This document shows positions 9,113-18,007 of a stretch of 64,000 bases of DNA, one piece after another; position 1 is the stretch's first letter; each line of letters starts with the position of its first letter. A program made the translations under genes and the position numbers. Location of the stretch: NCBI RefSeq assembly GCF_900100735.1, contig NZ_FNCJ01000021.1, forward strand, positions 62,001-126,000. Reading direction: 5' to 3'. The notes under the pieces are model-generated. The model was not told the origin of the DNA. It was given only the letters and a program-made list of their open reading frames with translations, and did not search any database. This DNA comes from Paraburkholderia phenazinium. GTDB taxonomy: Bacteria; Pseudomonadota; Gammaproteobacteria; Burkholderiales; Burkholderiaceae.

Positions 9113-9924
9113 CAAGGCGAAGCCGAGGGCCGCGTGGGTTGCGCCGTGGCAATGGAAGCCGTGGCCTCGTGCGCACCGAACTGCAGGTCCGAGGTGGACG
9201 CCCGGTGTCCAGGCAGCGGTGTCGAACCGCGCCGCTCGTCGGAAATGATGCGTCCGTCGCGCATGGTTAGAACCCGGTCGGTATACCCTGCGATGTCCTG
9301 CTCATGGGTGACTACGATGATCGTGACACCCTAGTCCCGGTTGAGCGACCGCAGCATTTCCATGATTTCATGCGACGTCCTCGTATCGAGATTGCCGGTC
9401 GGCTCGTCGGCGAGCAGGATGGCCGGCCCGCTAATCAGCGCGCGGGCGATGGCCACGCGTTGCTGCTGGCCGCCTGATAGTTGCCCGGGGCTATTGCGCT
9501 CCCTTTGCGCCAGCCCAACGAAGCGCAGCGCCTCGCGGGCTCGCGCAAAACGCTCCGTGCGGCGCGCCGGGCCCGAGGACGCGTAGAACAGCGGCAAGGC
9601 GACGTTCTCGAGTGCGCTTGTACGCGCCAGCAGATTAAAGCTCTGAAACACGAAGCCGATCCGTTCGCTGCGAATGCGCCCCAGCGCAGGCTCCGGGAGC
9701 TGCGCGGTGTCGACGCCTTCGAAAACATAAGTGCCGCTGGTCGGCCGGTCGAGGCAGCCGAGAATATTCATCAAGGTCGACTTCCCCGAACCCGAGGAAC
9801 CCATGATCGACACGAACTCACCGCGCTGGATGGTCAGATTCGCGCCGTCGAGGGCTCGCATCTGCACGTCGCCGAGCGCATAGATTCGCGTGACATTGCG
9901 GACCTCGATGACGGGCTCTGACAT
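9112..9924 (-). pseudogene. MacB-like ABC transporter ATPase with premature amber stop
   Basis: The intact part (9334-9924) carries Walker A GSSGSGKST, signature LSGGQQQR and Walker B ILLADEPT. A TAG at 9331-9333 then stops translation right after LNRD. In the same frame the sequence continues GVTIIVVTHE, the switch-His loop, followed by DGRIISDER, and ends at a TGA overlapping the permease start. Relatives have Gln (CAG) at the amber position, so one C-to-T change explains it. The truncated product lacks the H-loop His needed for ATP hydrolysis. This points to an inactivated exporter unless the stop is suppressed or a sequencing error. Confidence 0.8.
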
Positions 9925-9940
9925 GGCGGGCGGCGACGCG

Positions 9941-11270
9941 CTAGAAGTGGAACAGCCGCGGACCTGACGCGCTGGCTGCTTCGGTTGCGTTGTTGTGCTG
10001 TTCTGCGACGATTACCTGGTCGCCCGGCTGCAACTGGCCTGAAATCACTTCCGTGTAGGTGTCGTCGTCGAGACCGGTCTTGATCGCGACCAGGACCGGG
10101 CGTCCGTCGCGAAGCACCCACACGCGTGCGCTACCCGTGCCCGCGGGCGGCGCCGCCGGTTGGCTGGCGGGTGCGTTGCCGGGGCCCGTCGGCGAGAAGC
10201 GCAGAGCTTGATCCGGGACCCGCAGCACGTTTTCGCGCTGGTCGATCACGATACGCGCAGTGGCCGTCATGCCGGGTTTGAGCAATAGCGGCCGGTTGTC
10301 CACACCGATGACGACGTCATAGGTGACGACGTTCTGGACCGTCTGCGGTGCCTGCCGTACCTGCACGACCTTGCCGTCGAACGGCCGGTTTGGATACGCC
10401 TCGACCACGAAGGTCGCCTTCCCGCACGCCGCCCACGTCGCTTTCGCTGACGTTCGTGTCGACTTCCATCTGGGTGAGATCCGCCGCGATCAGGAACAGC
10501 GTCGGCGTCTGAAAACTCGCGGCAACGGTCTGTCCGATCGTGATGTTGCGCGATACGCCCGTGCCGTCGACTGGCGAGACGATGTTGGTGTAATCGAGAT
10601 TCACCTGGGCGGATTCGAGCACGGCGGCCTTCTGTTCGATCATCGAACGGTCGACCGCGACCTGCGCCACCGCCTGGCCATAGGCGCTTTTCGCGTTGTC
10701 CACCGTGTCCTGCGAAACGATGCCTCGTGGCAAGAGGGTCGCATCGCGCCCGTAAGCGACCTTGGCGTAGCCAAGCGCGGCCTGATCCTTGACGAGCTGC
10801 GCCCGCGCATTAAGTAGATCGGCCTTGGCCTGACCGACGACAGTCTGATAGGGACGCGGATCGATCTTCGCGCAAAGTTGGCCCTTGCGCACCTGGGTGT
10901 TGAAATCGCAGTCCTGGTTCTGGATGACGCCCGACACATAACTGCCAACAATGATGGTCAGAGCCGGGTTCGCCGTGCCGCTCGCTGTGACCGCGGGGGC
11001 CACTTCGCCGCGCGTGAGAGGACCGCTTACATAGCGAACTGGCGCGGGCACCCGCATCAACCACCACGCCGCAACGCGGCTTGCCAGCGAGACACCAACG
11101 GCCGCCGGCCAGACGGCTCGCCGCCATTTGTGTCCCGCAACAGGCGCGCGTCCCGCCGGCGCCGCCTGGTCGCGCAGCGGGTGCGTTGGAGGTGCGACCT
11201 CCGTTGAGGTTTGGGGCACGGCTGACGTCTCCAGGGAGCTTCGGGCGCGTTTAGAAGCGGACGGCGGCAT
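9941..11270 (-). pseudogene. MacA/HlyD-type periplasmic adaptor, frameshifted
   Basis: The 5' part (10414-11270) encodes a membrane anchor, a lipoyl-like half (GSYVSGVIQ, FNTQVRKGQLCAKIDPRPY), a coiled-coil hairpin and the return strand up to SDVGGVREGD. The protein then resumes in another frame as FVVEAYPNRPFDGKVVQVRQ and runs to the stop at 9941. The missing bases fit a small deletion, possibly eight bases between two GGCGAC copies. The adaptor would connect the inner-membrane ABC pump to the NodT channel. It is first in the operon, 55 bp downstream of an FNR-type box. Confidence 0.75.
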
Positions 11271-11324
11271 GGCACGTGCTGGCTGTCTTCGCGAAGATAA
11301 ACATTCCTACTCACCGACACGGCA

Positions 11325-11338
11325 TTGACCCATATCAA
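11325..11338 (-). promoter_or_regulatory. FNR/Anr-type box upstream of the efflux operon
   Basis: TTGACCCATATCAA matches TTGAY-N4-ATCAA. It lies 55 bp upstream of the adaptor ATG at 11270, so it could act on the leftward efflux operon. The interval 11271-11609 holds this box and the next and no gene that I can support. Confidence 0.5.
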
Positions 11339-11460
11339 CCGGACAGCCTTCGTGGCCGGAGCGCTGCAGCCAAGAGCGAGGGCGCGGCACGCAAGGCCGC
11401 GTGCGCGCCTCTGTTTGCGTGAGGGGCGCACGAAGCGTGGGCAACGTGGCAGACTAATAG

Positions 11461-11474
11461 TTGATGCAGGTCAA
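11461..11474 (+). promoter_or_regulatory. FNR/Anr-type box upstream of the hydrogenase operon
   Basis: TTGATGCAGGTCAA matches TTGAT-N4-RTCAA and lies 135 bp before the hydB ATG. It is separated from the leftward box at 11325 by about 120 bp, giving a divergent low-oxygen control region. Confidence 0.55.
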
Positions 11475-11609
11475 AGTAACAGGCCCGAATCACGTCCATC
11501 GTGAGTTCGACAGAAGTGCGGACCTTGAAACGGCCGAGCGCCTCGCATTTGGGCTGGTTGAGGTCGCAGGGCATGGGGCATACATCCGATTCTTTTCGGA
11601 GCAACGGCA

Positions 11610-12773
11610 ATGGCGAACAACTCGTTGTCAGACAGGGAAACAGCGCTCGTCTCCCTGGATGCCATCCAGTCGCTGATCGATGTTCTCGTCGCCAGCCGCT
11701 ATCAGGTGTGCGGACCCACCGTGCGCGACGGCGCGATCGTCTACGACAGCATCGCCAGCGTCAGCGATCTGCCGGCGGGCTGGACCGACCATCAGGAAGC
11801 GGGCCGCTATCGGCTCGAGCGTCGCGACGATGCGGCACTCTTTGGCTTCGCCGTGGGTCCCCAATCGTGGAAACGCTTTTTGCATCCGCCGATCCACAAG
11901 CTCTGGGAAGTCCGAAATACCGAGCAGGGGCTGGCGATTGCCGACACCAATGAGCCGCCCCCGAGATTCGCGTTCATCGGCGTGCGCGCCTGCGAGATTC
12001 ACGCCATTGCTATTCAAGACAGGGTGTTTTGCGACGGACCGTACGTCGATCCGGTCTATGGCGCACGTCGGAGGGAAACGTTCATTGTTGCCGTGAATTG
12101 CGCGCAGGCTGGCGGAACCTGCTTCTGCGTTTCGATGCAGACGGGGCCGAAGGCGCAGGCGGGTTACGACCTGGCGCTAACCGAGCTGCTGGACGCAAGC
12201 ACCCACGAGTTTCTGGTGGAGGTCGGCAGCCCGGCTGGCGCCGAGGTGCTCAGACAGATTCCGCATCGACCCGCAGCGCATACCCATTGTGCGGCCGCCG
12301 AGGCGGTCGTCGCCCATACCGCCACACAGATGGGCCGCAGTCTCGACACGGATGGCATCAGGCAATTGCTGCAAGGCAACCCGAATCATCCGCGCTGGGA
12401 CGAGGTTGCCGATCGTTGCCTGAGTTGCGGCAACTGCACAATGGTATGCCCGACCTGCTTCTGTACGACGGTCGAGGACCACAGCGATCTGGCCGGGCAA
12501 TCGGCCGAACGCGTTCGCAAGTGGGATTCCTGCTTCACGATGGACTTCTCGTACATCCATGGCGGCAGTGTACGCATGACGGCACGCTCGCGTTACCGGC
12601 AATGGATGACTCACAAGCTCGCGAACTGGATCGATCAGTTTGGCACATCCGGCTGTGTCGGATGCGGTCGTTGCATTACCTGGTGCCCGGTCGGAATAGA
12701 CCTCACCGAGGAGGCCGCAGCGATTCGCGCTACCGGCCACGCGGGCAAGGAGGAAAAACATGGAGGGACTTGA
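11610..12773 (+). CDS. hydB: hydrogenase iron-sulfur (beta) subunit, HydB-like
   Basis: The 387-residue protein carries two cysteine clusters, CLSCGNCTMVCPTCFC from Cys270 and CVGCGRCITWCP from Cys349, which should hold two [4Fe-4S] centres. The N-terminal part is the conserved domain of the anaerobic sulfite reductase A / HydB family (GVRACEIHAI, GTCFCVSM). In group 3b hydrogenases this subunit passes electrons between the small subunit and the flavin subunit. GGAG lies eight bases before the ATG. It is the first gene of a six-gene set joined by overlaps or one-base gaps, and an FNR-type box lies upstream. Confidence 0.9.
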   Translation: MANNSLSDRETALVSLDAIQSLIDVLVASRYQVCGPTVRDGAIVYDSIASVSDLPAGWTDHQEAGRYRLERRDDAALFGFAVGPQSWKRFLHPPIHKLWEVRNTEQGLAIADTNEPPPRFAFIGVRACEIHAIAIQDRVFCDGPYVDPVYGARRRETFIVAVNCAQAGGTCFCVSMQTGPKAQAGYDLALTELLDASTHEFLVEVGSPAGAEVLRQIPHRPAAHTHCAAAEAVVAHTATQMGRSLDTDGIRQLLQGNPNHPRWDEVADRCLSCGNCTMVCPTCFCTTVEDHSDLAGQSAERVRKWDSCFTMDFSYIHGGSVRMTARSRYRQWMTHKLANWIDQFGTSGCVGCGRCITWCPVGIDLTEEAAAIRATGHAGKEEKHGGT

Positions 12774-13218
12774 GCGGATTCTGGGCGAACAGCCATTTTT
12801 TGCGGGTTTCACTGCAGGGCATAGCCGCATGATAGCCGGGTGCGTGAGAAACCATCGCTTCGCGACGGGGCATTATCTGTTCCGCGAGGGGGAGCCTGCC
12901 AACGAGTTCTTCCTGATCCGCCACGGCAAGGTCGCCCTCGAAATCGTGGCCCCCGGTCAGCAGCCTATCGTGGTCACGACGTTGGGCAGCGACGAGATCG
13001 TGGGAGCATCGTGGCTGGTGCCTCCGTATCGCTGGACCTTCGATGCAAGGGCCGTCGAACTGACGCGTGCGATCGGCATCGATGCCGAGTGTCTGCGCGG
13101 CAAATGCGAAGCGGACCACGATCTCGGCTACGAGATGATGAAGCGGTTCCTGCCGGTCTTCCTGAAGCGTCTGGATGCCACGCGGCTCCAACTGCTCGAT
13201 GTCTACGGAAAACGTTGA
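12760..13218 (+). CDS. cyclic-nucleotide-binding-domain protein inside the hydrogenase operon
   Basis: The 152-residue protein is a cyclic-nucleotide-binding fold (HYLFREGEPANEFFLIRHGKVALEI, then GSDEIVGASWL where CRP-like proteins bind ligand). It has no DNA-binding helix-turn-helix and no N-terminal cysteines of an FNR iron-sulfur cluster. It therefore looks like a stand-alone sensor or effector domain rather than a transcription factor. Its ATG overlaps the end of hydB by 14 bases and has AAGGAGG upstream. Its place between two catalytic-complex genes suggests it binds or regulates the hydrogenase; that is inference. Confidence 0.8.
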   Translation: MEGLERILGEQPFFAGFTAGHSRMIAGCVRNHRFATGHYLFREGEPANEFFLIRHGKVALEIVAPGQQPIVVTTLGSDEIVGASWLVPPYRWTFDARAVELTRAIGIDAECLRGKCEADHDLGYEMMKRFLPVFLKRLDATRLQLLDVYGKR

Positions 13219-13219
13219 G

Positions 13220-14059
13220 ATGGCCGCCACCGAGTCGCCGAATCCGTTCGTCCCGCAGGTCTACCGGGTCGACCGGGTGTGTCGCGAACTCCCTGACACG
13301 ACCACCCTGGAGCTTGTCCCGCGGGCGGGTTCATGTCCCGCGTTCGAGGCAGGGCAGTTCAACATGCTGTACGTCTTCGGTGTCGGCGAGGCGGCGATCA
13401 GTATGAGCGGCAGCCCGGCGAATCAAAGGGCATTGGTTCATACCGTTCGTCATGTCGGCGCCGTCAGCGCGGCGCTCGCCCAGCTCGAGACCGGTGCGAC
13501 CATCGGCCTGCGCGGCCCGTTTGGGACAGGCTGGCCCGTCGCAGCGGCCGAAGGGGCGGATCTTGTGATCGTCGCGGGCGGTCTTGGCCTCGCGCCGCTA
13601 CGCCCGGCGATTTATCAGGTGCTGGCCAACCGCCGCAGCTATGGCCGTGTCGTCATTCTGGTGGGCAGCCGCAGCCCGCAGGAACTGCTCTATCGCCGGG
13701 AACTGGCACAGTGGGGCAGGCGCTTCGATGTTGAAGTCGAGGTCACCGTCGATCATGCGGACCCAGGCTGGCATGGCCATGTGGGTGTGGTACCAGCGCT
13801 GATCGCGTGCGCGCAATTCGACCCCCAAGAGACCGTGGCGCTCGTCTGCGGCCCCGAGGTGATGATGCGCTTTACGGCCAATGCACTGCTTGACGCTGGC
13901 GTCGCGCCCGAGTCCATCTATCTTTCAATGGAACGCAATATGAAGTGCGCGATCGGGCTGTGTGGCCACTGCCAGTTCGGGCCGGCCTTCATATGCAAGG
14001 ACGGCCCCGTGATGCGCTTCGACAAGATCGCCGGCATCTTCGCGATCCGGGAGATCTGA
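13220..14059 (+). CDS. hydG: hydrogenase FAD/NAD(P)-binding (gamma) subunit, HydG-like
   Basis: The 279 residues form a ferredoxin-reductase-like module: an FAD-binding barrel, then the NAD(P) domain beginning VIVAGGLGLAPLRPAIY, then a C-terminal [2Fe-2S] site of the dihydroorotate-dehydrogenase electron-transfer type (CAIGLCGHCQFGPAFIC). The subunit exchanges electrons with NAD(P)H. I use the ATG at 13220, one base after the stop of the preceding gene, with GGAA nearby. Upstream ATGs at 13175 and 13199 would overlap that gene and lack ribosome sites. Confidence 0.9.
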   Translation: MAATESPNPFVPQVYRVDRVCRELPDTTTLELVPRAGSCPAFEAGQFNMLYVFGVGEAAISMSGSPANQRALVHTVRHVGAVSAALAQLETGATIGLRGPFGTGWPVAAAEGADLVIVAGGLGLAPLRPAIYQVLANRRSYGRVVILVGSRSPQELLYRRELAQWGRRFDVEVEVTVDHADPGWHGHVGVVPALIACAQFDPQETVALVCGPEVMMRFTANALLDAGVAPESIYLSMERNMKCAIGLCGHCQFGPAFICKDGPVMRFDKIAGIFAIREI

Positions 14060-14060
14060 C

Positions 14061-14879
14061 ATGAACCAGCCTGACATGCATGCAGGAAACGCGGGAAGCA
14101 CAGGAAACGCACGAAAGCGCCCCCGGCTCGCGGTGTGGAAATTCGCGTCCTGCGACGGCTGCCAGCTCTCGTTGCTAGATTGCGAGGACGAGTTCCTCGC
14201 GCTTGCCGATGCCATCGAGATTGCCAATTTCCCGGAAGCCTCGAGCGCCATCGGTGAGGGGCCGTACGATCTGTCGCTGGTCGAAGGATCGATTACCACC
14301 GGACACGATGCCGAGCGCATCCTTGCGGTACGCCAGCAATCGAAGTTTCTGGTGACCATCGGTGCCTGTGCGACCGCTGGCGGCGTCCAGGCGCTACGCA
14401 ACTTCGCCGATATCCGCGAGTTCGTGGCTGCGGTGTACGCATCGCCGCAATACATCAAGACGCTGGCCACCTCCACGCCGATCTCCGCGCATGTTCCGGT
14501 CGACTACGAGCTGCGCGGTTGCCCGATCGACAAGACGCAGCTTATCGAAGTCATCTCGGCATTCCTTGCAGGCCGCAAACCCGCCATCGCCAGTCATAGC
14601 GTCTGTGTGGAGTGCAAGCAGCGCGGCACAGTCTGCGTGATGGTGCAGGGCACGCCTTGCCTCGGACCCGTGACCCATGCAGGGTGCGGCGCAATCTGCC
14701 CCGCGTTCCGGCGCGGCTGCTACGGCTGCTACGGTCCGATGGAGACGCCGAACGTGGCCGCGCTGGCGCGCGAATGGCAGGTGCTTGGCGCCACACCACA
14801 GATTGTCCGGCATGCCTTGCGCACGTTCAACGTAGCGGCGCCCGCGTTTCTGAAGGAGAGCGAGGCTCATGACGACTAA
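14061..14879 (+). CDS. hydD: [NiFe] hydrogenase small (delta) subunit
   Basis: The N-terminal FASCDGCQLSLLD (Cys31, Cys34) together with GACATAGG and ELRGCPIDK provides the ligands of the proximal [4Fe-4S] cluster. A C-terminal cysteine-rich stretch (CVECKQRGTVC, GCGAICPAFRRGCYGCYG) fits the further clusters of soluble group 3 enzymes. There is no twin-arginine signal, so the enzyme is cytoplasmic. It starts one base after hydG ends and overlaps hydA by 11 bases. Confidence 0.9.
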   Translation: MNQPDMHAGNAGSTGNARKRPRLAVWKFASCDGCQLSLLDCEDEFLALADAIEIANFPEASSAIGEGPYDLSLVEGSITTGHDAERILAVRQQSKFLVTIGACATAGGVQALRNFADIREFVAAVYASPQYIKTLATSTPISAHVPVDYELRGCPIDKTQLIEVISAFLAGRKPAIASHSVCVECKQRGTVCVMVQGTPCLGPVTHAGCGAICPAFRRGCYGCYGPMETPNVAALAREWQVLGATPQIVRHALRTFNVAAPAFLKESEAHDD

Positions 14880-16158
14880 GACGATCCGGGTTGACTATCT
14901 GACCCGCGTCGAGGGGGAGGGCGCGCTCGATCTGCATATCAAGGACGGCCGCGTCACGTCGGCGCAGCTCAATATCTTCGAACCGCCGCGCTTCTTCGAG
15001 GCGTTTTTGCGCGGCAGAAATGTGGTTGAGCTGCCCGACATCGTGGCGCGCATCTGCGGCATCTGCCCGATCGCCTACCAGATGAGTGCCGTGCATGCAG
15101 TTGAAAATGCCTTTGGGATCAAGGTGGACGGACAGCTTCGCGCACTGCGCCGGATGATCTACTGCGGCGAGTGGATCGGTAGTCATGCACTGCATGTGGT
15201 GATGCTGCACGCACCGGACTTTCTGGGCTTCCCGGATGTCATCCAGATGGCCCGTGAGCACGGCGACATCGTCCGCGGGGCATTGGTCCTGAAGAAGGCG
15301 GGAAACGAGCTGATGAGGGTGCTTGGGGGGCGCGAGATCCACCCGGTCAGTGTGAAGGTGGGCGGCTTCCACCGTGTGCCCGGCCGCGCCGAGCTTGCGC
15401 CAGTCGCCGAACACCTCGAAGAGGCGCTCGGGCTTGCCGTGGGACTGGTGCGCTGGGTCGCGAGCTTTGATTTTCCGGATTTCGAGCGGGACTACGAGTT
15501 CGTGGCGCTGCGACACCCGGACGAATACCCGTTCAACGAAGGGCGGATCGTGTCGAGCCGCGGCCTGGATATCGACGTGGCCGATTACGAAACCGAGTTT
15601 GAAGAGCGACACGTCGCGCATTCCACTGCGCTGCATTCGCTGCTAAAACGGCGCGGGGCCTATCTGGTGGGCCCGCTGGCACGGTACGGACTCAATTTCG
15701 ATCGCCTGCCGGCGTCGGTTCAGACGCTCGCCCTTGAAGCGGGAATCGGCCCGAAATGCCGGAATCCGTTTCAGAGCATTGTCGTGCGAGCGCTCGAAAT
15801 CGTCTACGCCTGCGAAGAGGCGCTGAGACTGATCGCGGCTTATGAGCCTCCTGAGTTTGCCTCGGTACCCGTCGAAACGCGCATGGCTGTGGGCTTCGGC
15901 TGTACTGAGGCGCCGCGGGGCATCTGCTGGCATCGATATCGCTGCGATGCGGACGGGGCAATCGTCGAAGCGCGCATTGTGCCACCTACCTCCCAGAACC
16001 AACCGAGCATCGAATCCGATCTGACTGTGGTAGCGACCGCCATGCTCGATCAACCCGAAGACGTGTTGCGGGATCGATGCGAACAGAGCATCCGGAACTA
16101 CGACCCCTGTATTTCGTGTGCCGCTCACTCCCTTAAACTTTCGTTGCACAGAACATGA
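14869..16158 (+). CDS. hydA: [NiFe] hydrogenase large (alpha) subunit, group 3b-like
   Basis: Both Ni-Fe ligand pairs are present: RICGICPIAYQ (Cys63, Cys66) and DPCISCAAH (Cys414, Cys417, His420). The CGICPIAYQMSAVHAVE wording and the four-subunit context point to group 3b (NADP-linked, sulfhydrogenase-like) enzymes. Only nine residues follow His420, a short tail for the peptide normally removed after Ni insertion, yet a maturation protease gene follows directly. The enzyme would couple H2 oxidation or evolution to NAD(P)(H) in the cytoplasm. No hypABCDEF genes lie in the window, so assembly factors must be elsewhere. Confidence 0.92.
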   Translation: MTTKTIRVDYLTRVEGEGALDLHIKDGRVTSAQLNIFEPPRFFEAFLRGRNVVELPDIVARICGICPIAYQMSAVHAVENAFGIKVDGQLRALRRMIYCGEWIGSHALHVVMLHAPDFLGFPDVIQMAREHGDIVRGALVLKKAGNELMRVLGGREIHPVSVKVGGFHRVPGRAELAPVAEHLEEALGLAVGLVRWVASFDFPDFERDYEFVALRHPDEYPFNEGRIVSSRGLDIDVADYETEFEERHVAHSTALHSLLKRRGAYLVGPLARYGLNFDRLPASVQTLALEAGIGPKCRNPFQSIVVRALEIVYACEEALRLIAAYEPPEFASVPVETRMAVGFGCTEAPRGICWHRYRCDADGAIVEARIVPPTSQNQPSIESDLTVVATAMLDQPEDVLRDRCEQSIRNYDPCISCAAHSLKLSLHRT

Positions 16159-16655
16159 CGCACAGCGGCGATCAACCCAACGCGCCGCGCAAGGTGCTGG
16201 TGGTCGGCATGGGCAATCCCGATCGCGGCGATGATGGTATCGGCACGATCGTGGTACGCCGCCTTGCGGGGCGGCTGTCTGGCGATGTGGCGGTGGTCGA
16301 GCGCAGCGGCGATGTGCTGTCGCTGATCGAGGACTGGGCCGGATTCGATGCGCTCGTGCTGGTGGACGCCGTTGCGCCTGCGACCGCGCGAGGGCGCATT
16401 CACCGGCTCGATCTGGCTACGGAGCAACTGCGGCGCGGCATGTCCTTCGCCTCGAGCCATGCTCTGGGCGTCGCCGAAACCGTCGAACTTGCCCGCACGC
16501 TGGCGCTTGCGCCACGGGATATTGTCATCTATGGGGTTGAAGGCGGCTCTTTTGTCGGTGGCGATTCCATGGCGGCAGAAGTCGAGGCAGTCGCGGAGGA
16601 GGTGGCTCAGCGAGTCATTGTGGAGGTGGCGCGACTCACGCAAATCGTTACATAG
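16155..16655 (+). CDS. hydrogenase maturation protease
   Basis: The 166-residue protein begins with VVGMGNPDRGDDGIG, the signature of HybD/HycI-type endopeptidases that clip the large-subunit C-terminus; the Asp in the loop, the Asp in VLVDAV and the His in SSHALG are the expected Ni-sensing residues. The ATG overlaps the hydA stop (ATGA), so production is coupled to its substrate. It closes the hydrogenase operon. The following 140 bp before the IS element hold nothing recognisable. Confidence 0.9.
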   Translation: MTHSGDQPNAPRKVLVVGMGNPDRGDDGIGTIVVRRLAGRLSGDVAVVERSGDVLSLIEDWAGFDALVLVDAVAPATARGRIHRLDLATEQLRRGMSFASSHALGVAETVELARTLALAPRDIVIYGVEGGSFVGGDSMAAEVEAVAEEVAQRVIVEVARLTQIVT

Positions 16656-16799
16656 ACGAGACGCCCCGCGCAATGCATCAAGCCGGGCAAAGCAGTGCAA
16701 TGAGCCTGGAGTAGCCCCTTGATTCTCAGGACACGAGACACTCCTTAAAATAAGAGGGAATCTTGTGACTAGTTTCAAGCCTAGGCAAATCGTGAAAAG

Positions 16800-17628
16800 G
16801 GCTTTGTCACGTTGACTGGTCGATGACTCAAACAGATGGGGGTTGCGTGTTTGCTCAGACGGTTGACGGATTCTGGGTAAGCTCGGTCAAACGATGCCAT
16901 GAGTCAAAGCGCTGAGCGAGCTGTTTGCGGTAAAGAGAAGCGCGCAGCAAATGCCGCTTGAGCGCGAAGTGCTGCCGGATCGGTCCGAAGCTCGAGAGAA
17001 ACGCCCGGGTACGCTTTGGGTCGCGAAACCCGCGCAAGCGCCGCTCGCGTTCGCGCGTAGGTTGATGGCTATTCTCGGCCCGATTGTTCACGCGGGCGGC
17101 AGCCTTGACGAACACGTGTTTGACATTTACCAGCGCGGCGATCCTGGACTTCGCGGCCGGATAGCTGCGCAGCTGATCGGTGACGATTTTGCGCGGCACC
17201 GGGCACGAACGAAGTACGCGTTTGAAGAATCGTTCGGCTGCGGCCGTGTCGCGCCGCTTCTGCAGCAGGATATCGAGTTCGGCGCCGTGCTCGTCGACCG
17301 CTCGCCACAGCACATAAGGTTCACCAAGTAACGTCACGAACAACTCATCGAGATACCATGTGCTGCCCGGTTTTCGCCGGACAGCCTTTACCCGATGCGC
17401 GAACTCGGCACCGAATTTATCGCACCAGCGGCGCACGGTTTCATAACTCACCTCGATGCCGCGCTCGAACAGCAACTCTTCAATATCACGCAAACTCAAC
17501 TGAAACCGAAAGTACCACCGAACGGCACAGTTGATGACCACCGCAGGAAAGCGATGCCCGTGATAGAGCGATCTGGAATTTTTCATCTCAAGAATTCTAC
17601 GCGACAGCCTCAGTAACGTGACAAAGCC
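16800..17628. mobile_element. IS6-family insertion sequence, copy 1
   Basis: Perfect 14-bp terminal inverted repeats (GGCTTTGTCACGTT at 16800-16813 and its complement at 17615-17628) bound an 829-bp element with one leftward transposase. The flanking 8-bp words (GTGAAAAG and GCGCTGTG) differ, so there is no target duplication; this fits IS6-type replicon fusion or deletion after insertion. It separates the hydrogenase operon from a recombinase remnant. Confidence 0.85.
16855..17586 (-). CDS. IS6-family transposase (copy 1)
   Basis: The 243-residue DDE transposase has the IS6 layout: N-terminal helix-turn-helix (LSLRDIEELLFERGIEVSYETVRRW), then YLDELFV, VTDQLRSY and NRAENSHQPTR carrying the Asp-Asp-Glu triad. 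I start at the ATG at 17586; the longer open frame to 17673 runs out through the inverted repeat. It is closest in wording to the copy at 31.7 kb. Confidence 0.9.
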   Translation of the reverse strand: MKNSRSLYHGHRFPAVVINCAVRWYFRFQLSLRDIEELLFERGIEVSYETVRRWCDKFGAEFAHRVKAVRRKPGSTWYLDELFVTLLGEPYVLWRAVDEHGAELDILLQKRRDTAAAERFFKRVLRSCPVPRKIVTDQLRSYPAAKSRIAALVNVKHVFVKAAARVNNRAENSHQPTRERERRLRGFRDPKRTRAFLSSFGPIRQHFALKRHLLRASLYRKQLAQRFDSWHRLTELTQNPSTV

Positions 17629-17633
17629 GCGCT

Positions 17634-17978
17634 GTGGGCTCGGTTGCGCGTGTCGATGCGGGAGGACCGGCAATGCGGGAAGCGCAGCGTGTCTGTCGAA
17701 GAAGGCGGCATCACGGTCGACGAAGGAGAGGTTATCGACAGGGTGGCCCGCCTGGACTAGGTCTTCGTCGTCAACTGTTCGACGAGGGCCACCAGATCAA
17801 GGCGATTTTGCGGCGCGGTGAGAAGAAAAGCCTCCAGACCGATCGGGTCGTGCTTGTCCCTGGACACGGCGAAGAAATTGCTACATTTCATCGAATTTAC
17901 ACGCTGTTTCTGGAGCAGAGGATGCCAGAGCGCGTCATCGCATCAACGCTCAACCGCGAAGCCGACAAGGCCGCCTGA
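17634..17978 (+). pseudogene. remnant of a large serine recombinase
   Basis: From about 17770 the frame reads QIKAILRRGEKKSLQTDRVVLVPG, then FHRIYTLFLEQRMPERVIASTLN, which resembles the recombinase domain that follows the catalytic domain in large serine recombinases. The N-terminal catalytic domain with its Ser is absent, and the fragment abuts the right end of IS copy 1. It is a leftover of an older mobile element. Confidence 0.5.
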
Positions 17979-18007
17979 GCCCACGGCCGCCAGGTCAGGC
18001 GCAGAGA

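Noticed and set aside
8540..9334. Long rightward open frame over the ABC permease and ATPase
   Set aside because: It is antisense to well-conserved MacB-like sequence, has Asp/His/Arg-rich low-complexity wording and no ribosome site.
12760..13218. Reading the CRP-like protein as the FNR regulator of this island
   Set aside because: It lacks the helix-turn-helix and the cluster-binding cysteines, so it cannot bind the FNR boxes.
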